Shown one piece after another: positions 8,762 through 17,030 of a DNA stretch of 37,824 nt. Under the pieces are notes generated by a model. The model saw only the letters and a list, made by a program, of their open reading frames with translations, was not told the DNA's origin and did not search any database. Source of the DNA: Phycisphaeraceae bacterium (GTDB taxonomy: Bacteria > Planctomycetota > Phycisphaerae > Phycisphaerales > UBA1924); contig JAJTGZ010000021.1 in NCBI GenBank assembly GCA_021299385.1, positions 1-37,824 of the forward strand, written 5' to 3'. The translations under genes were made by a program, and so were the position numbers. Every line of letters begins with the position of its first letter. Within the stretch, counting starts at the first letter, position 1.

Positions 8762-10333
8762 ATGCGTGAGGGGCTGGTTGCATCGCTGGTGCTGGGCCTG
8801 GCCGTGGGGACGCTAGCCGTTGAGCCGGTGGCCCGGGGTGTGGCGCAGGAGCTCGGCTCGGTGCTCGGGGGCACGGCGGCGGATGCGGGTGTGGGCGGGG
8901 GGCTGCCGATCAGCGCACGGACGATGGTGCTAACGGTTCTGGTGCCGGTGTTGATCGGAGTCGCTGCGACGCTGCTCGCCTGGCCCACGGCATGGTGCTT
9001 GCGGTCGCTTGGGCCCGGGCGGGGGCGGTGGGCGCTGGCGCTGCTGATCGTGCCGATGGTGCTGCCGACGTACCTGGCCTTTGCCGGGTGGGGTTTGGCG
9101 CGCGGGCCTGGGACGCTGGTGGCGTTGTGGATGAGCCGGGTGCCTGCGCTGTCGGCGTTGCTGGGGCAGGTTCTCGCGTGCGTGAGCCTGGCGCTGTGGT
9201 CTTGGCCGATTGCGACGTTTGTGCTGCTGGGGCCTGTTGGCCGGGTGCCCCGGGGGGAGGTCGAGGCCCTGCGCTTGCTGGGAGCGGGGACGGTGCGTGG
9301 GCAGTGGGTGCTGGCACGCCGGGTGCAGCCGGCGATCGTCGCGGCGGTCGCGCTGGTGGCGCTCTTGATGCTCGGCTCGGCGGTGCCGTTGCACTTGGCG
9401 CAGATCGACACACTGGCGATTACGCTTTGGGCGGAGTTGGCGTTGCGTCCCGATGGGCATGGTGCGTGGGCGCGGGCCTGGCCGTTGTTGGTCGTGGCGG
9501 TGGTGGCGGCGGTGGTGCTGGCGCGGTCGATCGGGGGTGGCCCCTTGGCCGATGTGCCGGGGGAGGAACCGGTGCCAGCGCGGTGGAGGTTGGGCGTGCC
9601 GGGGGTGTTGGCGTGGACGCTTGGGGTGGCGGTGCCGATGGCGTGCTTTGCGCTGGCGGTGCACTCCTGGCCCGCGGCAGTGCGCGTCTGGGGTGAGTCG
9701 CTCGGGCCACTTTGGGAATCGGTGCTGACGGGTGTGTGCGTGGGCGTGGGGCTGGTGGTGCTGGCGTTGTGCGCGTGGCGGTGCGCGTCGTCGGGGGGTT
9801 GGGCGGGGGTGGTTGCGCGTGTGGCGCTGGGGTGCTTGGCCGTGATGGCCGTGGTGCCGGGGGTGTTTACGGGCGTGCTGGTCGGCGCGAGCACGTCGGC
9901 GCAGGTGGCCGAGGTGGTGCTGCCCGGATCGGTGCTGCCGATTGTGCTCGGGCACCTGGCGCGGTTTGGGGTGTTGGGCGTTGGGGCGGGGATGCTGCTC
10001 TCGGCCGGGGAGCCGATGGCGTTGCGCGACCTGAGGCACCAACTGGCCGGGGGGAGCGTGCGGGGGTGGTTACGGCTATCGGTGCGGCCCTGGGCCGGTG
10101 TGCTGGTGGGGCTCGCGTGCGCGGGCGGTGCGCTGTCGATGCACGAAATCGAGGCGACGGTGCAGTTAAGGCCCCCTGGGACCAGGCCGATCGCCCAGAT
10201 CATGCTCGACAACCTGCACATGAACTCCCTGCAAGAACTCGCCTCGACAGGTGTAATGGTGCTGCTGGGGACGGTGGTCCTGGCGGTGCTGGCGGGGGTG
10301 TTGCTCGCGCCCAGGGGGGTTCCCCGCAGCTAG
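8762..10333 (+). CDS. ABC transporter permease, two fused domains
   Basis: The 523-residue protein is almost entirely hydrophobic, with about 12 spans in two halves, as in the iron(III)/thiamine-type permeases (FbpB/ThiP style). The first half carries an EAA-like cytoplasmic loop (EVEALRLLGAGTVRGQWVLA). The second has a weaker counterpart (PMALRDLRHQLAGGSVRGW). An in-frame TTG at 8750 overlapping the previous stop is an alternative start; ATG 8762 is preferred. No ATPase and no solute-binding protein gene is nearby, which is unusual. It is placed directly between the transglutaminase (5-base gap) and the NHL lipoprotein (30-base gap) and is very probably co-transcribed with them. Substrate cannot be told from the sequence; assignment to the binding-protein-dependent permease superfamily is moderately secure. 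Confidence 0.8.
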   Translation: MREGLVASLVLGLAVGTLAVEPVARGVAQELGSVLGGTAADAGVGGGLPISARTMVLTVLVPVLIGVAATLLAWPTAWCLRSLGPGRGRWALALLIVPMVLPTYLAFAGWGLARGPGTLVALWMSRVPALSALLGQVLACVSLALWSWPIATFVLLGPVGRVPRGEVEALRLLGAGTVRGQWVLARRVQPAIVAAVALVALLMLGSAVPLHLAQIDTLAITLWAELALRPDGHGAWARAWPLLVVAVVAAVVLARSIGGGPLADVPGEEPVPARWRLGVPGVLAWTLGVAVPMACFALAVHSWPAAVRVWGESLGPLWESVLTGVCVGVGLVVLALCAWRCASSGGWAGVVARVALGCLAVMAVVPGVFTGVLVGASTSAQVAEVVLPGSVLPIVLGHLARFGVLGVGAGMLLSAGEPMALRDLRHQLAGGSVRGWLRLSVRPWAGVLVGLACAGGALSMHEIEATVQLRPPGTRPIAQIMLDNLHMNSLQELASTGVMVLLGTVVLAVLAGVLLAPRGVPRS

Positions 10334-10362
10334 CGTCCCCGGTTCTGGTACACTCTGCTGCG

Positions 10363-11535
10363 ATGCGAGGATCAAACCGGCCCAACCCGGCTTGGCGGAG
10401 TGTTGCCCGGCTGGGCAGGGGCGTGCTCTGCTTGCTCATGTACACCCTGATGGGGGTGGTGGTGTTGAGCGGGTGCGATCGGGGTGGGGCCTCGGGCTTG
10501 GCACTGATTGAACCTGGGGATGCCGTCGGCGGGCCGGGCAGTGGGCCAGGGAGGTTTGGGAAGCCTCGGGCTATTGATAGTTTGGGGTCGAGGCTGGTGG
10601 TCATTGACCGGACGGGGCGGGTGCAGGTGCTTGATTCGCAGAGCGGGCACTGCCTGGCGTGGTTCAGGCTGCCTGATATCAGGTCGGGGTTTCCGACGGG
10701 CGTAACGATCGCGCCGTCGCCTGAGAACGACGGCAACCCAGCGATCTGGATACCCGATACGCACATGGGGCGTGTTACGGTCTATGCGATGCCCGAGGAG
10801 CGTGCCGGGCAGGTGATGCTGCTGGCGGCGCAGCCCAGGGTGCTGGCGCAGTTTGGGAGTTATGGCAACGGGCCGGGGGAGTTCATCTATCCGTCGAGTG
10901 TCTGCGTGCTGACCAAGGCCGACGGCAAGAGCGTCGAGCGGGTGTATGTCTCGGAGTTTGGTGGCAATGACCGGGTGAGCATCTTTGCGCCGAGCGCGGG
11001 TGAAAAGCCTGGGTTTACCTTTGTGTCGAGTTTCGGCAGCGAGGGGCCGCCGGCGGAGGGGCAGGTCACCTTTCAGCGGCCACAGACGGTGAGGTTGCTG
11101 CCGGGGCGGGGGGAGGTGGCGTCGGGGTTGCTTGTTGTCGATTCGATCAACCACCGTTTGGGGGTCTTTACGCTGGAGGGGGAGCTGGTCAGGTGGGTGG
11201 GCGGGCCGGGGCAGTTCAGCCACCCGAGGGGGGTGTCGGTGCTGGGCGATGGGTCGGTGCTGGTGGTGGAGTTTGGGAACAACCGTGTGCAGCACGTGGA
11301 TATCAGCACGGGGCAGACGCTGGGGCTGTGGGGGCGGGCGGGCAGTGGCAGGGGTGAGCTGGCCGAGCCTTGGGCGATTGCGTTGGTGGGGGCGGAGGGG
11401 TTCATTGTCGATGCGCTGAACCACCGGCTGGTGCGGATGCGATTGCCGAGGCCCGCCGCAGGGGCCCCGGGCACCCACCCGCGACCGGGGTATGGCCCCA
11501 TACCCTCTGCCCAAGGGGTGACTCGAGGGACATGA
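10363..11535 (+). CDS. NHL/beta-propeller lipoprotein
   Basis: The 390-residue product has a signal-II peptide ending in VLSGC (Cys38 lipobox), so it should be lipid-anchored outside the cytoplasm. The rest is a repeated beta-propeller of NHL type. GxGPGxF / YPSSVCV, FQRPQTV and FSHPRGVSVLGDGSVLVVEFGNNRVQ units, each followed by a turn like NHRL or NNRVQ, recur about every 45-55 residues between about 50 and 365. ATG 10363 lies 30 bases after the permease stop. Its own stop overlaps the next ATG (ATGA, 11532-11535), indicating coupled translation with the VWA gene. Such propellers usually bind proteins or glycans; here it may be a surface sensor or scaffold of the cluster. Function is inferred. 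Confidence 0.82.
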   Translation: MRGSNRPNPAWRSVARLGRGVLCLLMYTLMGVVVLSGCDRGGASGLALIEPGDAVGGPGSGPGRFGKPRAIDSLGSRLVVIDRTGRVQVLDSQSGHCLAWFRLPDIRSGFPTGVTIAPSPENDGNPAIWIPDTHMGRVTVYAMPEERAGQVMLLAAQPRVLAQFGSYGNGPGEFIYPSSVCVLTKADGKSVERVYVSEFGGNDRVSIFAPSAGEKPGFTFVSSFGSEGPPAEGQVTFQRPQTVRLLPGRGEVASGLLVVDSINHRLGVFTLEGELVRWVGGPGQFSHPRGVSVLGDGSVLVVEFGNNRVQHVDISTGQTLGLWGRAGSGRGELAEPWAIALVGAEGFIVDALNHRLVRMRLPRPAAGAPGTHPRPGYGPIPSAQGVTRGT

Positions 11536-14500
11536 CCAACGCACCGGGCATCTTGTTGAGCGCCGGCCCTTGGGGGTTGGTGGCCGCCCCGGCGTGGACG
11601 GTGGGGGCCATCCAGTTCAACTCGCCGTGGTGGTGGGTGGTCTACGCGGTTGTCGCGGTGCTGCTGGTCTGGATAGGCCGGCGGAGTTTGAGCGGGCTTT
11701 CAGGGAACACCCGGCGGGTGGCGCTGGTGATCCGGCTGGTGGTCGCGGCGTTGTTTGTCGCGGCGTTGGCGCAGCCACAGATCAAGCGTGAGGCGCAGGA
11801 TGTAGCTGTTACGCTGGTGGTGGACGCGAGCAAGAGCCAGCCGAGGGACATCCTCAAGCAGACGCAGGCGTTCGTCGCCGGGGCGAGCACCAAGGCGAGG
11901 CCTGAGGACCTGATCGGGTTTGTAACGACGGCCCGGCAGGCGGGGATTCAGCGCATCCCCGCGCGGTTGCGCGAGGCGAACATCGATGCGCCGACGATTG
12001 TCAATACCGACGCGACGGACCTGGCCGCGGGCGTGCGGGCGGCCATGAGCATCATGCCCCCGGGCGCGGCCAACAGGATCGTGCTCATCAGCGACGGCAA
12101 CGAGACGCTGGGGAACCTGATGGATGCGGCGCGGGCGGCCGAGGCGGCGGGGGTGCCCATCGACGTGCTGCCGGTGCGGTACACCATCGAGCGTGAGGTG
12201 ATCGTTGACCGGCTGATCGCCCCGGCGCTGGCGCGGCCTGGTGAGGTTGCCAACGTGCGTGTGGTCATCACGGCGACGCGTGCGACGAGCGGTCGGCTGA
12301 CGATCTTGATGAACGGGCAGGCGGTGGACCTGGACCCCGACTCGCCGGAGCTGGGCACGCGCGTGGACCTGGCGGCGGGGACGAACGTGCAGACGGTGCC
12401 GCTGCGGCTGCCGGACCGGGGGCCGGTGAACTTTGAGGCCGTCTTTGAGCCTGTCGCGGCGGCGGGTGAGTTGCCCGGGGACACGCTGGCGGAGAACAAC
12501 AAGGCGCAGGGGGTAACGTTCATCAGCGGCAAGGGTCGCGTGCTGGTGATCAAGAACGCCCAGCCCGACGCCGACGCGCAGGTTGCGGCCCTTGGGCGGG
12601 TGCTCGCCTCGGGTGCGCGGGCGGTGGACATCCGCACGGCGGCGGATGCGTGGGGGTCATTGGCGGAGCTGGGGGTGTACGACGCGGTGATCCTTGTCAA
12701 CGCCGCGGCGTACGAGTTCAACCAGCAGCAGCAAGAGGAGCTCAAGAGTTACGTGCACGACCTGGGCGGGGGGTTGATCATGACGGGTGGGGACCAGTCG
12801 TTCGGTGCCGGGGGGTGGATCGGGAGCGTTTTAGCCGACGCGCTGCCGATCAAGCTCGACCCGCCACAGAAGAGGCAGATGCCGCGCGGGGCGCTGGCGC
12901 TGGTGATGCACAGCTGCGAGATGCCCAACGGGAACTACTGGGGGCGTCGCACGGCCGAGGCGGCGATCAGCGCGCTGCAGGCGCAGGACGTGGTGGGGGT
13001 GATCGAGTACAACTGGCAGGGTGGGGAGGGATGGGTTTTTCCGATGGGGGTGATCGGGGACAAGTCGGCAGTGCTGCGGTCGCTGGCGGGGTTGACGTAT
13101 GGCGATGCGCCGGACTTTGAGAGCATGCTCAGCAGCGCGCTCAAGGGGCTTACGAGCGTGCCGGCTGGGCAGAAGCACACGATCATCATCAGCGACGGGG
13201 ACCCGTCTGGCCCGAGCGACGCGCTGCTGAACCAGTTTGTGGCCGCGAAGATTTCGATCAGCACGGTGGCGGTCTTCCCGCACGGTGGTGGCAAGGGGGA
13301 CCCGACGCTGGTGAAGATGCAGCGGATCGCGCGGACGACGGGGGGGAACTACTACGAGATCACGGACATGACGGGGAACCTCAATGCGCTGCCTGAGATT
13401 TTCATCAAGGAGGCGCAGACGGTCAAGCGGTCGCTGATCTGGGAGGGGGACCCGGTTACGCCGACGCTGGTGGCGGTAACGGAGGGAACGCGCGGGATCG
13501 CCGGGGTGCCGGCGATCACGGGGTATGTGGTTGCTGCGGAGCGCGAGGGGCTAGCGCAGACGGTGCTGCGCGGGCCAGAGAGCGACCCGATTTTGGCGCA
13601 GTGGCAGCACGGGCTGGGGCGTGTGGTGGCGTACACCAGCGACCTGTCGGGCAAGTGGGGTTCGCGGTGGCTGGGGTGGGAGCAGTTCCGCCAGTTCTGG
13701 GACCAGCACACCAAGTGGGCGATGCGCCCGGCGAGCAACCCGAATATCCGCGTGGTGGCGGTCGACAAAGGGGACCAGACGCAGGTCATCGTCGAGGCGG
13801 TCGACGACGCGGGGGACCGGCTGAACTTCCTGCGCTGGCAGAACCGGGCGGTGCTCCAGAACGGCCAGGCGCGAGCGTTTGACCTTGTGCAGACGGGGCC
13901 GGGGAGGTATGAGGGGACGGTCGATACGAGCACGGCGGGTGTATACACGTTGAACATGGGGTACGCCGATCCGGGCGCGCCGGAGGGGGCCAGCGGCGGG
14001 CGCGGGTCGGTGCAGGCGGCTGTTACGCGCCCGTTTGCCGATGAGTTCAGGTCGCTGCGGGACAACAGCGTGCTGCTCGAGAGCGTGGCCAAGCGGACGG
14101 GTGGGCGCGTGCTGGACTTTGCACCCGGCAGCGAGCTGTGGAGCCGGTCGGGGCTGACGATGCCCGTAAGTTTGCGCCCGATCTGGCTGGCGGTGGCGAT
14201 CGCGGGGATCGGGTTGTTCTTGGTCGATGTCGCGGTGCGGCGCGTGCGGATCGACGTGCGGGCGATCGCCGGGCGGGTGGGGGCGCTGTTTGGGCGTGTC
14301 AAGGAGCAGGGTGCGACGCAGGTGCAGGCGTTGGCGCAGGCCCGCCAGCGGGCCAAGGAGCGCATGGCCGAGCGCGTGCGGGAGACGGGTGGGTCGGTCG
14401 GTCAGAGCACGGCGATGGACGCGGGGGGTCTGGATGGGGCCGGGGTGGGTGGGCGCGAGCGGGGGTTGAAGTTTGAGGCGTCGGCCGAGCAGTTGGCGCA

Positions 14501-14672
14501 GGGGGCGCGCGATGCCGAGGCGTTGGCACGCCGGCCCGGCGCACCGGTGGTCGTCAAGCAGACCCCCAAGGGGGATCAGGTGAGCACGGGGGAGGCGGGG
14601 ATGAGCCGTCTGAAAAAGGCCAAGCAACGCGCCCAGGATGAGAACGCCCAGGACGAGAGCAAGGACAAGTAG
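11532..14672 (+). CDS. VWA and glutamine-amidotransferase-like membrane protein
   Basis: The 1046-residue protein has two N-terminal spans (about 33-48 and 63-80), as in BatA-type proteins. A VWA domain follows with a DxSxS metal site (DASKS, 98-102) and LISDGN (185-190). A class-I glutamine-amidotransferase-like domain (about 335-640) contains GGGLIMTGGDQSFGAGGW (412-429). A second IISDGD (552-557) resembles a late VWA strand. After a further beta region a span at about 884-901 anchors a charged Ala/Gln/Arg-rich tail of about 145 residues (coiled-coil-like, 905-1046). I see no obvious Cys-His-Glu triad, so amidotransferase activity is doubtful and a binding role is more likely. It overlaps the NHL stop and precedes moxR by 59 bases. 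Confidence 0.85.
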   Translation: MTNAPGILLSAGPWGLVAAPAWTVGAIQFNSPWWWVVYAVVAVLLVWIGRRSLSGLSGNTRRVALVIRLVVAALFVAALAQPQIKREAQDVAVTLVVDASKSQPRDILKQTQAFVAGASTKARPEDLIGFVTTARQAGIQRIPARLREANIDAPTIVNTDATDLAAGVRAAMSIMPPGAANRIVLISDGNETLGNLMDAARAAEAAGVPIDVLPVRYTIEREVIVDRLIAPALARPGEVANVRVVITATRATSGRLTILMNGQAVDLDPDSPELGTRVDLAAGTNVQTVPLRLPDRGPVNFEAVFEPVAAAGELPGDTLAENNKAQGVTFISGKGRVLVIKNAQPDADAQVAALGRVLASGARAVDIRTAADAWGSLAELGVYDAVILVNAAAYEFNQQQQEELKSYVHDLGGGLIMTGGDQSFGAGGWIGSVLADALPIKLDPPQKRQMPRGALALVMHSCEMPNGNYWGRRTAEAAISALQAQDVVGVIEYNWQGGEGWVFPMGVIGDKSAVLRSLAGLTYGDAPDFESMLSSALKGLTSVPAGQKHTIIISDGDPSGPSDALLNQFVAAKISISTVAVFPHGGGKGDPTLVKMQRIARTTGGNYYEITDMTGNLNALPEIFIKEAQTVKRSLIWEGDPVTPTLVAVTEGTRGIAGVPAITGYVVAAEREGLAQTVLRGPESDPILAQWQHGLGRVVAYTSDLSGKWGSRWLGWEQFRQFWDQHTKWAMRPASNPNIRVVAVDKGDQTQVIVEAVDDAGDRLNFLRWQNRAVLQNGQARAFDLVQTGPGRYEGTVDTSTAGVYTLNMGYADPGAPEGASGGRGSVQAAVTRPFADEFRSLRDNSVLLESVAKRTGGRVLDFAPGSELWSRSGLTMPVSLRPIWLAVAIAGIGLFLVDVAVRRVRIDVRAIAGRVGALFGRVKEQGATQVQALAQARQRAKERMAERVRETGGSVGQSTAMDAGGLDGAGVGGRERGLKFEASAEQLAQGARDAEALARRPGAPVVVKQTPKGDQVSTGEAGMSRLKKAKQRAQDENAQDESKDK

Positions 14673-14731
14673 ACCAGAGCAGAACAGGGACAGAGCAGCA
14701 ACGGACAGACACTCCTATTGAAGGATCACCC

Positions 14732-15769
14732 ATGCCCGAGACGACAAGCGCATCAACGCCCGCCACCGCCGCCGAGATCAAGGCCAAGTGCGAGCAGTTC
14801 CGGCAGATGTTCCTGGACCTCAAGGCCGAGATCGGCAAGGTGATCGTCGGGCACACCCAGACGATCGACGGGGTGCTGATCGCGTTGTTTGCCGGCGGCA
14901 ACGTGCTGCTGGAGGGCGTGCCCGGGCTGGGCAAGACGCTGCTGGTGCGGACGCTGGCCGAGGCATTGAGCCTGCCGTTTAGCCGGATTCAGTTCACGCC
15001 GGATTTGATGCCTGCGGACGTGATCGGGACGAACCTTGTCTCAGAAGACCCGGCGACAGGCCGGCGTGCGTTCCAGTTTCAGAAGGGGCCGATCTTTGCG
15101 CAGCTGGTGCTGGCCGACGAGATCAACCGTGCGACTCCCAAGACGCAGTCGGCGCTGCTGGAGGCGATGCAGGAGCGGAGTGTTACGGTCGCGGGGCATA
15201 GTTATAAACTCGACCTGCCGTTCTTGGTGCTGGCGACGCAGAACCCGATCGAGCAGGAGGGGACATACCCGTTGCCAGAGGCGCAGCTGGACCGGTTTTT
15301 GCTCAAGCTGGTGGTGGGGTATTCGCAGCTCGATGAGTTGATGGCGATCCTGAGCCGGACGACGGGGACGGGCACGCCGGGGGTGAGGCAGGTGCTCGAC
15401 GGGTCGGGGATTCTGGCGGCACAGCGGCTGGTGCGCGACGCGGTGGTGGCGCCGCATGTGCAGCAATACGCAGCCCGGCTGGTGCTGGCGACGCACCCGG
15501 GGGGTCAGTTTGCGCCGGAGATCACGGGCAAGTATGTGCGTTGTGGCAGCTCGCCACGCGGGGCGCAGGCGCTGGTGCTGGGGGCGAAGGTTCGGGCGTT
15601 GATCGATGGGCGGTTCCACGCGTCGATCAACGATGTGCAGCAGATGGCGCTGCCGGTGCTGCGGCACAGGCTGATACTGAACTTTGAGGCCGAGGCGGAC
15701 CGTGTGGATGCGGAGGTGATTGTGAAGAAGATTATTGAGAGCACGCCCAGTGAGCCGGTGAAGGTGTGA
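14732..15769 (+). CDS. MoxR-family AAA+ ATPase
   Basis: MoxR ATPases are cytoplasmic AAA+ chaperones that remodel or activate VWA-domain partners. The 345-residue protein shows Walker A EGVPGLGKT (61-69), Walker B LVLADE (125-130) followed by INRATPKTQSALLEAM, sensor-1 ATQNP (168-172), the EGTYPLPEAQLDRF block (176-189) and a C-terminal lid domain. An AGGA ribosome site lies a few bases before the ATG. Length is normal for the family (about 310-350). It is followed by a DUF58 gene and a BatA-like VWA gene, the classical MoxR neighbourhood, with a further VWA protein immediately upstream. Its likely clients are those VWA proteins; that is family knowledge plus position. Confidence 0.95.
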   Translation: MPETTSASTPATAAEIKAKCEQFRQMFLDLKAEIGKVIVGHTQTIDGVLIALFAGGNVLLEGVPGLGKTLLVRTLAEALSLPFSRIQFTPDLMPADVIGTNLVSEDPATGRRAFQFQKGPIFAQLVLADEINRATPKTQSALLEAMQERSVTVAGHSYKLDLPFLVLATQNPIEQEGTYPLPEAQLDRFLLKLVVGYSQLDELMAILSRTTGTGTPGVRQVLDGSGILAAQRLVRDAVVAPHVQQYAARLVLATHPGGQFAPEITGKYVRCGSSPRGAQALVLGAKVRALIDGRFHASINDVQQMALPVLRHRLILNFEAEADRVDAEVIVKKIIESTPSEPVKV

Positions 15770-15859
15770 GGGGGCTGGCGCAATCCCCTCCAAAACCTCC
15801 GCGTCCATCTGCCAACCTCCGCCCCCTCCGCGAACCTCTTCTGATTCTCAATAAACACC

Positions 15860-16807
15860 ATGCTCCGACTGCCCGACCCACCCCGCCCGCGATCACTGGA
15901 TGAGCTGCTCGACCCGCAGTTGGTCGCGCGCCTCTCGGCACTCGATATCACTGCGCGGAAGGTGCTTGCAGGGAAGCTCAAGGGTGAGCGTCGGTCGCGC
16001 CGGCGGGGTGAGTCGGTCGAGTTTGCCGACCACCGGCCGTACTCCGTCGGCGACGACCTTCGGCACGTTGACTGGAACATCTTCGGGCGGCTGGACCGCT
16101 TCTTCCTCAAGCTCTTCCTCGAAGAAGAAGACCTCTCCCTGCACATCATCATCGACGCTTCGGGGAGCCACGACTGCGGGAACCCGAGTAAGTTTTTGCT
16201 GATGCAGAGGCTCGCGGCCGCGCTTGGGTATATTGCGCTGGCGAACCTGCACCGGGTGCAAGTCACGGCACTGGGGGGGCTGGACAGCAACTTGCAGCCG
16301 CAGTTGATGACGACGATCCGCGACCTGCGCGGGCGCAGGCGCCTGGCGGACCTGGCACGCTTCCTGGTGCAGCTTGAGCCGGGGGGCGCAACGCCGTTTA
16401 CGGAGGCGTGCAAGCGCATCAGCCTCATGCGGCGTGGCAAGGGGATCATGGTCATCCTCTCGGACTTCTTCGTCAAGGAAGGCTACCAGAACGGCCTGAG
16501 CCTGCTGCTCGGCGGTGGATACGAACTCTTTGCCCTGCAGGTGCTCAGCCCGCAGGAACTCGAGCCGGAGAAGGACCCGGAGTGGGGCGGGGACCTTCGG
16601 CTGAAAGACTGCGAGGACGGGGACACCGCCGAGGTTACGATCTCGGCACCCTTGCTCAAGAAATACAAGGCGACGCTTGCGGCGTACTGCTCGCAACTGT
16701 CGGGCTACTGCACGCAACGCGGCATCGCCTGCCAGACGATCCCGTCGTCGACGCCGGTGGACCAGGTGATCCTGGACTACCTCCGGCGGAGAGGGCTGGT
16801 GCAGTAA
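15860..16807 (+). CDS. DUF58 (VWA-like) protein
   Basis: The 315-residue protein carries the DUF58 signature EFADHRPYSVGDDLRHVDWN (54-73) and a VWA-like metal site DASGS (99-103), plus GATPFTEACKR, which resembles the third metal-site loop. No membrane span is evident, unlike longer DUF58 proteins that begin with two spans, so it is probably cytoplasmic or peripheral. It is 90 bases downstream of moxR; the gap holds a CCTCCGCG-rich stretch with no clear ribosome site for the ATG. DUF58 genes nearly always accompany moxR; the pair is thought to handle protein complexes at the membrane, but the exact task is unknown. Confidence 0.93.
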   Translation: MLRLPDPPRPRSLDELLDPQLVARLSALDITARKVLAGKLKGERRSRRRGESVEFADHRPYSVGDDLRHVDWNIFGRLDRFFLKLFLEEEDLSLHIIIDASGSHDCGNPSKFLLMQRLAAALGYIALANLHRVQVTALGGLDSNLQPQLMTTIRDLRGRRRLADLARFLVQLEPGGATPFTEACKRISLMRRGKGIMVILSDFFVKEGYQNGLSLLLGGGYELFALQVLSPQELEPEKDPEWGGDLRLKDCEDGDTAEVTISAPLLKKYKATLAAYCSQLSGYCTQRGIACQTIPSSTPVDQVILDYLRRRGLVQ

Positions 16808-16848
16808 CCATGCATAATCGCACGCACAGACGCTTCAATACAGATGCA

Positions 16849-16951
16849 TTTCACCATAGAGGCACAGAGAAATACAAAGATGCTCGGTGGGTCTGCTCTG
16901 GCACAAACCATGCCCCCCTCTTCTCTGTGCCTCCGTGTCTCTGTGGTAAAA
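16849..16951. repeat. Inverted CACAGAG-type interspersed element
   Basis: A left arm at 16849-16872 (TTTCACCATAGAGGCACAGA and following) and a right arm at 16921-16951 (TTCTCTGTGCCTCCGTGTCT and following) are imperfect reverse complements around an unrelated interior of about 48 bases. The same arm type recurs at 29806-29905 and 33123-33230. This copy sits inside the MoxR cluster, between the DUF58 and BatA-like genes. Confidence 0.8.
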
Positions 16952-17030
16952 GACTTCTTTAGTGAGCACGGAACAAACCAAACTAACTCTGACAACCTCT
17001 GCATCTCTATTCTCTGAGTAACCGTTTCCC

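Noticed and set aside
8750-8764. TTG start of the ABC permease overlapping the transglutaminase stop
   Set aside because: It is possible, but the in-frame ATG only 12 bases further is a better codon and leaves a normal 4-base gap.
7996-10221. A 741-codon minus-strand frame over the transglutaminase and permease genes
   Set aside because: Pro/Ser/Thr/Ala-rich composition of an antisense frame; the plus-strand frames have catalytic and membrane motifs and correct gene joins.
15776-15859. CCTCCGCG-rich stretch between moxR and the DUF58 gene as a further repeat family
   Set aside because: It has internal similarity (AACCTCCGC twice), but I found no second clear copy in the window, so I do not call it a repeat.
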